64,000 nt of DNA. Origin: Podaxis mareebaensis. Taxonomy: Eukaryota; Basidiomycota; Agaricomycetes; Agaricales; Agaricaceae. Where the stretch lies: contig JAEUWP010000470.1 of the NCBI GenBank assembly GCA_018524725.1, positions 124,001 to 188,000 on the forward strand, written 5' to 3'. A program made the position numbers and the translations under genes. This document shows, piece after piece, positions 11,670-24,168 of this stretch; positions within the stretch are counted from its first letter, which is position 1; each line of letters opens with the position of its first letter. A model generated the notes under the pieces. It saw only the letters and a list, made by a program, of their open reading frames with translations. It had not been told where the DNA came from and did not search any database.

Positions 11670-13079
11670 CTAGTCGATAACCAGTGTACCCCTCGATCTC
11701 CGGATACGATCCTCCAAGCCTCCTTCTCCGCTATAAACCTTCTTGTAATCTGCGCTCATGAACCCTCCGAGCCCACCAGACTTGGCAGATTTGGCACGTT
11801 CTTGTTCCTCCCTTGCCAACTCCGCCTTCTCCTTCTCCAGAAGTTCTGCCAGTCGCTTCTTGCGTTCCTCTTGCATATTCGAGGCGTTCGAGGACATGGC
11901 GGCCAAACGAGCAGCACGTTCTTCGCCGAGGGTCTTAGCGTCCTTTTCCGGCGGACGAGTCTGACGAGGCGGTGGGGGTGGCGGCGGTGCACGAGTTGGT
12001 GGGGGTGGGGAACGTTCTACGCGATAGCGTTTGGAACGGGAGTCATAGTCATCATATCGGGGACTCGGGCTCCTTGAGCGCTTGCCAGTATCATAGCGGG
12101 GACTCCTGCTTCTGTAGTACCCGTTAGACGTCGAAGGACCAGCATATCCGCCACGTTCCCTTCCCCTATCATGACATATCGGACTTTGACTGTCACTTCT
12201 CCGATGCAAGTCAGGACTGTAGCGTTTCGACGACCGGTCCTTGTAATCGTCGTAATGAGACGAACGATGATAATCTCGATCCCTGCTCCTGGAACGCCGT
12301 GAATAAGGGCTAGGTGACCGTCTGCGTTCATATGGACTTCGTGAACGCCTTCGCTCGCGGGGACTTAGTGACCGAGAGTCCCTTTCGCGACGGTGTTTAC
12401 GCTCGGCCCCCAGCCTCTTTCTTTCCTCCTTCTCTTTCTTTTTCTCTTTCTTGTCCTTCTTGGGTTTAATACCGTTCTTTTCTTGCAGCTGGCGCAGACG
12501 CAAAGGGTTGGACATGAGAGCTTGATACGCATTTTGTTCCTGTTGTTTGATGGCGAGGAGAGGATCTTCTCGAATCTTGGCTGCAATATCTCGAGCTGTG
12601 TTTGCGTTCTGGACAGCAATGAAGTTCTTGTGAGCAGCACCGAGCTGAAAAACTATTGTCAATCGACGAGGAGAATGGAATTTGCTACACGAACGTACCT
12701 TGGCATTGTCATCGGCAGTCAACATCTTGTCAACCCTCTTCTTTCCCAACAGATAATCCTCCAGGTCGTTTGGGTTCTGGCTATTCCCTGTCGCTGGTGT
12801 GGCATACATCCACTCTAACTTTTCCTGCCTTTTCTTCCCAGTCTGCTCTTCCTGCAACCGCTGCAGTTCTTGAAGTTGACGCTCTTCCTCTTTTTCTTTA
12901 CGGAGTTGATCAAGTTTCTTCTTCTCCTCAAGCTAGAATAACGAGTCGAGTCAGCGGATGACTAAAGGCAATTGAGCAGAGATACGTACCGCCTTCTTTT
13001 CCTCGAGCCAAACCCGCTCCTGGTTCTTCAGCAGGAGCGGGTGCCAGGACTTTTTCATGTTAAGATCTCCACCACCCAT
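11670..13079 (-). CDS. CWC25: Pre-mRNA splicing factor CWC25
   Basis: Spliceosome step-I factor that stabilises the branch helix for the first transesterification. The start [20 protein letters not shown] and WLEEKKA is the highly conserved N-terminus, split by an intron at about 12988. It continues with a charged helix and [17 protein letters not shown], then [14 protein letters not shown] and the segment [15 protein letters not shown], all typical of CWC25. The C-terminal half is low complexity: Lys/Glu-rich coil, then many RS/SR and SPR repeats, a Pro run after [12 protein letters not shown] and a final region [20 protein letters not shown]. The extended RS tail is longer than in budding yeast and resembles metazoan and other basidiomycete forms. 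The plus-strand neighbour starts about 230 bp away in divergent orientation. Confidence 0.93.
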
Positions 13080-13305
13080 TTTGATGCGGTTTCTCTAGAG
13101 ACGGACACGAAATACGAAGAGAAGGGGGAGGGTGAAAGGACGACCTTGGGCGTCCGAGTTGATTGTAAGAGGCAAGAAGGCAATGACTCTGTTTGCCAAT
13201 GTATGTCATAAGCAGCGATGTATCACGTGACTTGCGAAGGCAGTTGCGGGGTGGCTCAGCAATGGTGAGAAGGCGGCTTGCCGCAAACACACGGGTTAGT
13301 CGTCA

Positions 13306-14253
13306 ATGGCCCAGTCAACACAGTACCCACATGACCCGGAGTATGAGGAATCCCATCATTTAAACTCTGACGTGGAAGACTCTCGGACAAATCCCCAACC
13401 TGTGTTCGTACTACCATACCTCCCCTTTCATGCCTGTGCACTGACATGCCCTATGTATATACCAGGCCCACCAGATCCATCTATGCCCTCACTCGCGAGG
13501 AGATTGCGAGAGGTCTCGCCAACCGCTTCGTCCATTCCCGGACCTATATCTTCCTCTATCTCGGAATGGCTGCGCTCTCAGTGACCACCGTCGTACTCAG
13601 TTTAACCGATGGATGCCCCGGCCTAGCATTTTACATCCTGGAAGTTATCATCAACGTAGCTATGATCATTGAAGTCGGGATTCGCTTTGTGGCGCTTGGT
13701 CGGGTGCGTCTACTCCCCTGTTTCTTTGGAAACGTCTCCAATATTCGATACAGCAATTCTGGAAATCGCCATTTAACGTCATGGATGTAATTCTTACTGC
13801 TTTCTGTGCGCTTACACTCCTAGTGCTGGCCTTTGCTGAGTGCGGCGCAGGAAGCAAGGAAGAGGAGGTATTTGATACTCTGCTCCTGGTGGCTCGGAAC
13901 GTTCTTCAGTTTGGAAGGCTTGCTGCGGTGATGCGACAGTGAGTAGTAAACTGGTCTGAGGTTATTTCGGCGCTGATGTTGCCTCCAGATCTGGCCAATC
14001 CATCTTTTCTCGTCCTAAACCGATTGATATCAATGCGGCGCGCCGCGCTGGATTTGGCATGGAACTCGATATTGAAAGCGACGAGGAAGACGAGTTGAGC
14101 CGCCCACTGGTGCGCAATCCTGTGTTGTTTGATGTTGAGGCGAATGGCCGATCAGATGGGGAACAATCGTCGAGAAACTATCAGGACATGCCGCGCGCAG
14201 TTCATGCAGCGCATAATAGGGATACTGAAGATGTTTGGGCTGAGATTGGGTAA
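13306..14253 (+). CDS. Ion-transport-like four-helix membrane protein (voltage-sensor-like)
   Basis: Encodes four predicted membrane helices: TYIFLYLGMAALSVTTVVLS, FYILEVIINVAMIIEVGIRF, NVMDVILTAFCALTLLVLAF and DTLLLVARNVLQFGRLAAVM. The last carries spaced arginines like an S4 segment (R, then R seven and R thirteen residues on). No pore helix or S5-S6 pair follows, so it looks like an isolated voltage-sensor domain with an acidic tail (SDEEDELSRPL). I do not see the S1 aspartate expected of Hv1 proton channels in the usual place, so transport activity is uncertain. Introns lie near 13705-13752 and 13939-13988. The 5' end is unresolved: MAQSTQYPHDPEY (13306) does not join in frame to MPYVYTRPTRSIYAL (13446) by any obvious intron, so the true start may be 13446. 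Confidence 0.7.
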
Positions 14254-15027
14254 TTTTACGTCTTCATCATGTCCATGGTTGCCACTTTGAAAGTTTGGGA
14301 CATTTTGTAATTTATTTGCCGGGTGTTAATGGATGTGGAGTAGCTTTTGATGGAGTTGGGGGGGTGCTTATAGGGGACGCGAAGGTGTGTCCACGCGACG
14401 AGTGACACGTATGTCTGTTGCGAGGAAGGCGATCCGGGTGCAAATTCCGCGAAAGTTATGTAATATTTTGGCATAACAACGTTGGGGACACGGCGATGGG
14501 AGGCGGAACAAACCTGGAGCAATGAATGGAGAATCCGGCTTTAAGGTTGATTCGGGACGACGCGTGCTGGAACATCATGAGGAAATGACGACGTACATCA
14601 AATTTCGGACAGTTGTGGTGATGTGACCCTGGTGTTGCATACAGAGGACGTATCGGCTCTGTGCCGCGTGGGATTAACATATCAAATATCACTCCACAAG
14701 ACGAAGAATGCTGGAAATTTGATACATATGTTCCGAGAGACGAACGAAAAAACAGTTGTTCTTCAGAGTGGGAACGAGTCATAGGATGATAGATAGGCTA
14801 AGGTAAGAAATTAAAGAAGCAATAGGATTAGCGTTAGCGAAAGTTGTGATGTGCCAAGGGGTGTGGTAATCAAAGGAACGGGAGGGACATTCGACCTTCT
14901 TATTTGACGACTAGTTCTGATTTTCTCTCATGCGCCTATTCTGAGGTGCTTTCCCTCTCCCGTTTTGGTCTCCCCGCCCCTTCGCTCCCTTTCACTTCTC
15001 CCACTCCTTTCTTTCTCTTGACGCTTC
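14254..15027. other. Intergenic region
   Basis: About 770 bp between two plus-strand genes. The part just before 15028 is pyrimidine-rich (CTCTCCCGTTTTGGTCTCCC and similar), as in many fungal promoters and 5' leaders. Open frames here have no protein-like features. Confidence 0.4.
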
Positions 15028-18000
15028 ATGTCTTCTGCTCTTCGTGCGGAGCAGCCCTCCCGCACATGGTGGTCCCTCTCTTCAAAGTCCTCGAAGCAGG
15101 ACCTCCGCAAGCAGTATGCAAACGACAAACCATCAGGTTCCATATCCAAGAACTCCTCTGGCCGAAACTTTCCCTCTTTCGCATCTGTCATTGGACTTAA
15201 GTCCAAGAAGCACCCTACTTTAACCATCCAAGACCCTCCCTCACCTCTTAAATCGTATTCTAGTTCTCGTCCACACCGAGAAATACCACCCCAATACCAC
15301 CCCGATTATCAGAGCAGAGCGCGACTCAAATCCGCTCCCCAACCATTATCCCCCGCCGATTCCGAGCTTATAACTCCTGTGGATGGTTTTCGCGAAGGAC
15401 GACAGTCTTTGTTGACGTTGTCTGATACCGACCCTTTCGCGGGTCGAGGGATCACCATACATGGACCTCCTAGTCCAACACGCCTTTCCGCTCATTCGAA
15501 TAACTCGTTTCTCGACGTTCACTCGAAGCAGGACAAGTCTTCTCTTTACGTCCGAGGCTCATATTCTTCCTCTTCTTCAAACTCCCACTCACCTCGCGAA
15601 CCTCAGCCCCATGACTTGCTCAAGGTTCGCAACACTAGCGCTGATATGAGGACGCTTTCTTCCTCGTAAGGAACCTGCCTTTGCTATAACCGTCTTGTTG
15701 CTTATGTCCTTGTTAGCAAATCTCTGAGTAACCTGCAGAGGAAACCCAATCATGCCGACCCTGAACCCCCGTTACCTGCTGGCCCACAATCTAATAGCCA
15801 ACCTAATTCTCGTCCACCTACAAGATCGCGAGGAATGACTGAAAGTGGTCCCACCAGACCGCCATTTCTGCAGGAGGCACATTCTGGGACTAGACCCAGA
15901 CGTCCTTCCTCACCGGGAAAACCCCCCTCCGCAGCTCATGCCATGACATCTCCACTTCCTTCGTCTTTAGGCCTCGGAAGTCAGCCATCTAGTCGTCCTT
16001 CCAGTCGTCCTTGCAGCCGCCCTCCCTCAGCTGGACGCACAACACCAAATCAACTAGCGTCGGCTGCACCCGTAATGAAGACACAGACCATCTCACGTCA
16101 AACTTCCATTCAACGACTACAACCCCCAACTGCGCCCCCAACACATGAATTACCTGCTCCACCATCAAAAGTTACGGAAGAGCCGACATTGGAGGATGAG
16201 TTGGACATTCCGCCAGCTTGTGACGGTTCGATGTCTTCATCGAGCCTTTCTTTCGTCTCCTCAATATCGTCAGGCAGGGAAGTTATCGCCAATCACTTGG
16301 ATCGACGAAGGGAACGGGAGAAGCACAAGCCTGATTCCGAGAAATGGTCATTCGTTACAAGTCTCAGACCAAGCCCTGAGCCGGATGTGAATCACTCCCC
16401 GCCCTCTTCTAAATCACCCTTGAGCACCACCCTTTCATACCGAGCACTGAGGAAGGCACCTTCGCACTCCTCTCTCGCGAAGCGGCCACCTCCAATACAG
16501 ACGTCAACATCCACCTCCTCAGAACCACCTGCAGAAACCCGCAAGACTCCTCGGAAGCAAAAGTCTCACCACCGGCTTCCAATTCCCCCAATATCGTTGG
16601 GGTTCAAACATTGTCACACGGCTTCCATCAGCACACCATCATCTCCCCAGATATCCGAGCCCTCCGTGGCTCCTTCCACCCTGGAACAGCGGCGTGGAAG
16701 CGCGACCAGCCAAACCTCAGTGCCAATAATACCCGTCCGAAGGCGGGTTTTCTCCGGATCCAGTCTGCGTCGACCTTCGACTTCTTCGGGGGTTGCACTC
16801 CCACCTAAAGAAGAAGATGCTCGCTCACTATTCAGTTTACGCTCGGACCATGACGTTTTTACTGGTGCCTCCCCATTCAAGCCCTGGCCGACGAACATGT
16901 CAACGCTTGGATCATTTTGGGATGACCAGCCGCATAGCCCTGTCCGCTCGGAGTACACGCCTCAACCTATCATGTCACCTGAGGACCTGGCCAAAGTTGA
17001 GGCTGAACTTGATGACATATCCGTCGTAAGCGCGTTGCCGCCTCCGGCTGCGCCTCCTTCCTCGATGCGAGAAAGGACGATGTCTGTATCAACGGTGCTC
17101 TCTGATAGGGATAGTGAGATCATCCCTTCGAGCATTTACTCTATACCCCTCTCCGAGTCTACCAGGTCTCCACAAACTCCTGCAAATTCGATGAAATCAG
17201 GGGTGATATCTGTGAGTGAGGCGGGAAAATCGTCGGGAGCAGGTGTTGGACGGGTTGCATCTATGAAATCCAAGTCATCGATAGCATCCCCATTGTCCCG
17301 TCGGCCCGCTACGGCCTCGGGGGCCACCACACTTGGACCCGTCGCACCAATGTCGACTATTCATGAACCTGAAACTCTGGAGAATCCAGAAAATGTCGGC
17401 ACTTCCTCCGCTCCTGCTAGCGATCCTTCACCCACTACTCCCATCACTCCTCTTAATATCAAAAAGGCTCCAAGGAAGAATTCAAATGCCAACAACAATC
17501 CTCCACTGCAACTGAGAAGCTTACCACCACCACCTCGACCACGAGCTAAGGCGGAGGTCGTCACCACGGCCGCAGAGCCACGATCTAGCTCACCCGATAA
17601 ATCTCACTTCCAGAGCGACTTGAAAGCCCCGATCGCTGTTGATTTTGGTCACGATCAGCGTAACGAGCATGTTGTATCTCCCTCGATCCAGTCTATGAAC
17701 AGTGGCTACTCGATGCGTTCCGTGTCTGCGGCAAGCATCAATCAGCCCTCCTACGCACCTCCTGTTCCCCCTAGAGCCGCATCAAGACCCCCGCCACCCA
17801 GCGCTCGAAGACCTCGAGCTGCGATGGATGGCCAACAGCCGCCGCCGAGTGCTATGAGTGCTAAGATATCACGCAGAATTTCACTCCAGCGGAAACCCTC
17901 GTTCTTGGATATTGATGATGATGATGACGACATGGAATCGGAGATGAACTTGGATTTCGGTGCAATTATGCGGATGAGCAGTGCTTCTGGCGGTGCCAGT

Positions 18001-18105
18001 TTCTCTCGAACTGATTACTCTACGGTAGCAGAGAGTTTCCTGGAGTTCGGGAGGGAGAGTTTTGATACGGTTAGGAGTGCCGAGTTTAGCTCAGGGAAGT
18101 TCTGA
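15028..18105 (+). CDS. Long Ser/Pro-rich, mostly disordered protein of unknown function
   Basis: Two exons joined by an intron at about 15669-15717 encode roughly 1,000 residues. The protein starts MSSALRAEQPSRTWWSLSSK and ends SFDTVRSAEFSSGKF. Almost all of it is low complexity (Ser, Pro, Thr, Arg), with poly-Pro patches (PPPPRPRAK, PPPPSARRPR), many SP/TP dipeptides that could be phosphosites, and an acidic run DIDDDDDDMESEM near the C-terminus. A few stretches look more constrained, for example NFPSFASVIGLKSKK near the N-terminus and FKPWPTNMSTLGSFWDD in the middle. No enzymatic domain, signal peptide or membrane segment. A scaffold or signalling adaptor is only a guess. The large single frame with biased codon use makes it a confident gene of unknown role. 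Confidence 0.8.
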
Positions 18106-19126
18106 GAGATCTGGATTGAGGCTGGCTCAAAGGGAACGTGTGTTTGTATTCATTTCGGTTTCCTTCTTTTTTGGTTATGTCTTGGATTGCTTCCTTCATT
18201 CATTCCCCACCCCACTGTTTTCTTGTTTGCAAGGGTATTGCCTTTAACTTAACGTTATTTGTATATCCTTTTTTACTGTACTCATTCATTTCGTTCCATG
18301 CTGGGTGTTTTATTAACCTGTCGAAGTTAATCGTTACTTCTGCTTCATCCCGGTATTGGTTGGTTCGCACCGCCCATCCAATGATGTCCTTAATTTGTGT
18401 GTTCTATCGTATACTCTTCGCTTTCTTAGACCCCATGGGTTCATTTTTAACGTGGGCTCATTTGTCTATTCTGGTTACTCTGCGGCTGGTTCTGCGACTT
18501 TTCGGCGTTTTGGAAGGAAACTTAAAGCTAGTAAGTAGGTAACAAAGTGAGAAGTACAATCATTCAGTAGACCGCATCATCATATATCCATCCACTCAGA
18601 TCATTTCCATAACGGAGGTACTTACAACTCTAGATTGACGATCGCATGACATGTAGGAACCGCTGGGCGATAATGTATGGTTCGCCCCCATCAACCCAAC
18701 GTGAACAATTATTCGTATGAATCATTCATGTAAGATCGCCCATATCATCAGTTCCTCGGACAGAGAGCGCGATCGTGATCGGGAGGGACACTGGGAATAC
18801 CTAAATATATCCTGAGGTTTGAGCTGGGCCGAGGGACGCCAGGGGGACAACTCTGTTGAAATCTCACTTTTAACAAGAGTGATAACCCGCCAATTTTGGT
18901 CCAGTTAGGAACATCGGCCTCGATTGAGTGATATGGGACTGAGATGTAAGGGTCTTTGGCAGGTCTGATGACTTTGACTGCGGACGACATGTGTCAAGGC
19001 ATTGGCATTAGTGCAATCGGAAATAGATTAGAGGGGAAAAAGTATACAAGCGCGATATTCCAACGAAAACGGACAGAAAAAAACCATCTACTGCTAACTT
19101 CGCAGCCGAACAACCCAATCCAGATC
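18106..19126. other. Convergent intergenic region, T-rich 3' flank
   Basis: About 1 kb between convergent stop codons. 18138-18540 is T-rich and gives overlapping hydrophobic-looking frames, most likely an artefact of composition in the 3' UTR of the upstream gene. Nothing else coding is seen. Confidence 0.45.
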
Positions 19127-22100
19127 TTACTCCGTTTCTTCTGTATGATATCCGGCACGGCGCATAGCACCCAACCGATGTCTCGCAGCACCCAGCTCCT
19201 TTTCCAATTTGAGAATCTCCACTTGTTGTTCCATCTCTCGCTTCTTGAACTCGAGTACCGCCATGTTTTTGTAATCGACCTCCTCTTCCTCGACCTCTCT
19301 CGCGGACACGGCTTTAACTTGACGGACGAGAGCCTTGCAAGCCTCTGTGACAGCTTTGGCTGCCGCTTCAAGGCGTTCTTGAGTCTTAGACATGAGGTTG
19401 GCTTTCACGCGAGATGCAGCGACGAGTTGGGCGGTGGCGCCTGCAACTTCGTTCGAAGCAACGATGAGTTGTTCGAGCGAGTGGGTACCGGAAAGAACGC
19501 CATCGGCACTCTCGATCAAAAGATTGGTAGCGAAAGCAACGGCTTTAGCAGCCGAGATAAGACCCTCCGTCCATCGGTTGTTGCGTTTATAGAATTGCTG
19601 CGTGGTGCTTGAACCCTTTCCTTGAGCAACGATCTCTTGTTGAGATTCCGTGGCGGCCTTGATCAAGCGAGCAATCGCGTTCGTGATGGCCATAGCTGAC
19701 GCGAGGATTGAATCGTGAACTTGAAGGTCGACAGCGCTGAAACGTGTCGAGTCGCGTGGTCGATCCATGAGCTGTTGCAGCCGTTCTGTAGCCATCTCGA
19801 TAGCCCTTGCGGCACCCAACATCTCCTGCTCGACGATATCACCAATATCGCCATTGGCACGGGCCAGAGCACCACCTTTCTTCGCAACCAGACTGTCAAC
19901 AACTTCGGATAGCTTGGTGAGAGCAGCGCGAGCCTGGCTATTGTTACGGGTAGGAACCTCTTTCCTCTGGGAAGGTTGGAGTAGGTCGAGTCTGTAGGAC
20001 TGCAAGTTGTCGAAGAACCGCAGACCGACGTCACCAGCAGCCTTGGCAGTGTTGATGATCTTATCGACAGCGTCATCGTCACTAGCTAGACGAGTGATGC
20101 CCTTGGTATTGGTCAGAACGTCGGACAGAGACTGGGCGAACTCGTTGGCGGATTTGATGACTTCAACGTGATCGCCGCCAACTTCACCACCAAGGTGAAG
20201 ATTGTAGATCGTCGCAAACTCGGTGGCATTGTTGACAGCTTTCTCGATCATTGAAAGCGTATACTCCGGTGTCGAATTGAGGTTGCCGGCTTGGGAAGGC
20301 GACTCAAGCTCATAAATAGCATCATCCACCTTCTGGACGCAGGCTTGTAAAATTGAATCTATGGAAAAATATGAGACTCGGAAGCCAAGGATGTAAAGAA
20401 AAAACATACCAATGATCTGATTCAACTTCTTACGGTTATCCAAGATCAATGTGTCGATCTGAGCGTTCGTGGTTTCGTCCACTAAGCCTTGATTCTGATG
20501 ATAGACAAAATCAAGATAACGCGAAGTCTTCAGGTTGACAGTAACGCACCGCTTGAGCTTCTGACAATTGTTGGATTGTGGTGTCCATTCCTTCTTGCAA
20601 GATCTGAATCTCCGCGTCCTTCTCTTCACGCAAGCGCTCCAAGTCTGCATGAGCATTGTCCAACTTGCTAAGCAGCTCATCAATTTGGGTTTGCTTAGAC
20701 TGAAAAAATGGACCCAGAGGTCAGCATTGCACCGACGCGGGAATGCAGCTCAGTGTAACCCACCCTGAGAGAATCTTCAAGCTCTGACAGCTGCCTGTTG
20801 TACTTGGACATGACAGTCGATACTTCCTGATTCTTTACACGGGAAGAGTCCTCGGCGCGCTCATTGGCAAAGTTCAATTCTCTGCGTAGGCGATCCATTT
20901 CCTCCTTATGCGAGGATTTCTGGCGGTCCACTTCAAACCGTGCTCTATCGCGCTCGCGCAGCATGTCTGCCAATTCGAGGTTCTTAGCTTTGAGATCCCG
21001 CTCCATTCTTTCCACCCGGTCGTTGGCTTCCTGGGCTGAATTGGCTTTGAGCTGCAGTTGCTTGAACTTGGAGAGCATGTCAAGATGTTCGGTACGAAGC
21101 TGGCTGTAAAGCTTGGCGAGGGCCTCGTATTTGTTCCGCCATAAGGTGACTTGGTCTTGTAACTGCTTGATGAGCTCATCCTTAGACGCGAGTTGCGAAT
21201 TAACGTTGGCGGTTACTGAGCCGAGCTCTGCCTCTAGGGCTTTTACACGCTGGAAAACACATCAGCTGTTTTGTCGCAACGAATAACCCTGTGATTCACT
21301 CACGCGATCATATTGTTCCAGGAATATCTGATCACGCTCATATTGTCCTCGCATAGCAAGAATCTCCTGTTGCAATTGCATGACTTCTTGGTTCACCGCA
21401 AACTGCTGCTGCTGCATTTGGGCTTGCAATAATTGTTCTTGGGCGAGGCGCTGAGCTTCCTCCTGCTCACGTTGTCTTTGCTCGAACTCGCGTTGTTGCG
21501 CCAATTCTGCTTCCTGCCTACGACGCTCCTCAGCCTCACGCGCAGCCTGAAGCGCGGCCTGCTGATCTTCGTATTGTTTGAGAATGCGTGCTTGTTCATC
21601 GATTTCGGCTGCTGTCGGCGTCGGTGTTGTAGGCGCTGCAGGACTCTTGGCTTGTTGTGGACGGGCAGGTAGGTCAGGAGCGTCTCCGGTGTCCATCAAG
21701 TTAGGGGGTTCCTATTTCATTCCAGTGAGTAAATGCGCCCGTTCAACATGAATGTATCATACATGTCCAAGCTTTGGCACGTTAATGAGGCCAGTAAGAT
21801 ATTTGAGATTCGAGCATTCATAGTAGAACTTCCGGAGGCTGTAGTGTTGACCGCCGTAACGTTCCTTGAGAGGTTCCAGGGCATCGACATCGTTCGTTCC
21901 TATGCGACAAAGTCAGGCGAAGGATCACGGATAGTGGGAAGGATGTGTACTTCGGTACATGGCACGCATCATGCTCGTGATAAACCTATAGATACCCCAA
22001 CTCTCCTTCACCAGAGGTACAAGGGAAGAGATGCGACATTCATTATTGGCAGAGTACCTGAAATGCGAAAACACCATCTTTTGGAACGACTCGATTTGGT

Positions 22101-22911
22101 CTTGTAAGTTCATGAGATCGCTAATCGTCTCATATCTAGAATGTCAAATAAGCCAGTATCCCAGGTTACACGCAGAGTGCACTCACCCCTCATTGGGATC
22201 ATCTATGCCCTTCAATGTAACGTACTCGTCATAGTCAAAGAGTCCATTGAACTCGGGACGCAATCGGTGGAATCTGAGTTTCTGCAGGAGAAATTGTACG
22301 TATGTCCTGATTAGGGGACCATAACCTGATAGATATGAGAACAGGACTGCTGTTGCCATCGCAAAGCGCTCACCCCGTGCGCCATCATGTCCCACTGTCC
22401 GAGCACAAGTCTCAAGCCATGCCGTTTGCCCATGAGCTTCTTTGATTGTCTGAGATTGTTATTCAGCACCGAGGGCACAAGCAAATGACCGGAAAGACTC
22501 ACGATAGGGTGTCCTTCCTGCAGAACTTTATGCACCGTAATCAGAGCCTTGAAAGTCTGAACTTCGTCAGCGAGAATCGGCTGGACGCGCAAGCCACTCC
22601 AGAAGGATATTGACGAGTGATAGTCCCACGTGTACACGATACATTCTGGCCAGGAATAAGCGCATAGAACGAGGTCGATGGATATGAACCTACTTCGGAC
22701 GTGCTTCTGTTTTGGCGCAGTCTCATCCGGACTAGTGGCTTTCTTAATATTAACAACGAGTTCCTGTTCTGCTTTGTCCTTGTCTACGGGCCGCGTTGGA
22801 TAGTGAACCTCTTCGTCAACATCGAATCCACCATGGCGTCCTCGACTGCCACCGAACCTGTGTAAATGATCAGGGTGATATGGTTTCTGTGATTATGGAG
22901 AGAGCCCACAT
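19127..22911 (-). CDS. SLA2: Actin-binding endocytic adaptor SLA2 (Hip1R family)
   Basis: Links clathrin-coated pits to actin during endocytosis. The N-terminal ANTH domain includes DKAEQELVVNIKKATSPDE, YTWDYHSSISFWSGLRVQP, LITVHKVLQEGHP and RLRPEFNGLFDYDEYV; in this family it binds PI(4,5)P2. A central region is Pro/Gln-rich and then a long coiled coil (EEAQRLAQEQLLQAQMQQQ, and the heptads around 20700-21240). The C-terminal I/LWEQ (THATCH) actin-binding module contains ILASAMAITNAIARLIKAA, RWTEGLISAAKAVAFATNLL and TAQLVAASRVKANLMSKT and ends GAMRRAGYHTEETE. About seven short introns. No in-frame ATG precedes the first coding exon at 22857; splicing out 22909-22858 creates one from AT (22911-22910) and G (22857), giving MFGGSRGRHGGFDVDEEVHY. 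Confidence 0.93.
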
Positions 22912-23124
22912 TTCTTAGGTAGATGGAGTGCCTAGGCCCTATAGCCTTTAGGTAGCACGTATTCACGGGTTGGGGAAGGATAAGATTCAGCGAGCGACAG
23001 GGGATTGTGGGCTCAGTTATACTCGGACCTGTTATGTGCGGTTACGCAGTCGTGCGAAAGGTCGCGGTGTGATCAAGCGGCCCGGCGTCTTCCCCAAAAG
23101 GCAGGCAGCAGCTCTCCAGCTTTC

Positions 23125-24168
23125 ATGCTTTCCTTCGGGCGTCTCACCCGGTCGCGTCCACAGGCCCTGTTCCAACATAGGTTTCAATGTTTTCGGCAGA
23201 CGAAGCGCACGTTATGGTGGCAACAAAAATCTGACGTTCCGGCTATTTACAAGCCAAGGAAGGAATCATGGATCACCCCAACGATGGTTGTAGTTGGGAT
23301 TATTCCGTTTTTTACTTTCGCACTCGGGACGTGGCAATTGAAACGCCTGAAGTGGAAAATCAATCTCATTGACGAACTTGAGGAGAAACTGCAACTGCAG
23401 CCTCTTACATTGCCCAGCAAGATCAAGTATGCACTTAACACTCTCCCCGGATTCCTTTCCTAACAGAAATAGCCTTTCAGTCATTCCCGAATTCGTTTTC
23501 CGAAAGGTTGCATTGAAGGGCAAGTGGGATCATGCACATACTATGATATTTGCGCCTCGAGTCCGCGAAGGCGTGCACGGAGTCCATGTCGTTACACCAC
23601 TGGTTCGAGAAAACGGCTCAACGGTTCTGGTTGACCGAGGATTTGTCTCAAAAGAACGACTTGATTCTGGTGCATACCTCCAAGACGACGGGGAGGTCGA
23701 GATTATCGGAATGCTTAGAACCTCTCAAAAGAGGAACAGGTTCACTCCAGATAACAAGCCCGAAAACGGCACCTGGTACTGGACAGATGTTGAGGCCATG
23801 GCGGAGTACGCAGGTGGTGAAAAGGCCGGTGTCCAGCCAGTATTCGTGGAGCAAATCTTTGGTGAGCTCCCTGCCTTAGGGAACGATGGCATTCCTTATT
23901 TTGAACGCCTTTTCTACAGAGGGACATGCTGGTGAAGCGACTTCGCGAGTCGAAAAAGGTATCCCTGTTGGCCGACCCCCAACTGTTGACCTGAGAAATT
24001 CCCATCTCTCATATGTTATTACATGGTACGTCCAATATTCATTGAGGGTTATTGCGCTTAACCTACAATTCTAGGTATGCGCTTTCTGGATTGACGGCGT
24101 TCATGTTCATGCGTTTGTTGATCAACAAGAAACGGAACGCTGGTAAACGGATGCCTAGATTCAGATAG
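23125..24168 (+). CDS. SHY1: Cytochrome c oxidase assembly protein SHY1/SURF1
   Basis: Mitochondrial inner-membrane protein needed for assembly of complex IV. The N-terminus MLSFGRLTRSRPQALFQHRF is Arg-rich, as a mitochondrial presequence. The first membrane helix (TMVVVGIIPFFTFALGTWQL) is followed by the family hallmark GTWQLKRLKWK. The intermembrane domain has GKWDHAHTMIFAPR, VHVVTPLVRENGSTVLVDRG and GTWYWTDVEAMAEYAG, and the second helix is WYALSGLTAFMFMRLL near the C-terminus. Introns near 23427-23463, 23861-23912 and 24025-24074. It diverges from SLA2 across about 210 bp. An ATG at 23005 is in frame but the extension is not presequence-like, so 23125 is preferred. Confidence 0.93.

Noticed and set aside
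18138..18542. 134-codon frame that looks like a multi-pass membrane protein
   Set aside because: It lies in T-rich 3' flank after a clear stop. T-rich codons give Phe/Leu/Ile by composition, a second overlapping frame is also open, and no start context or family match is seen.
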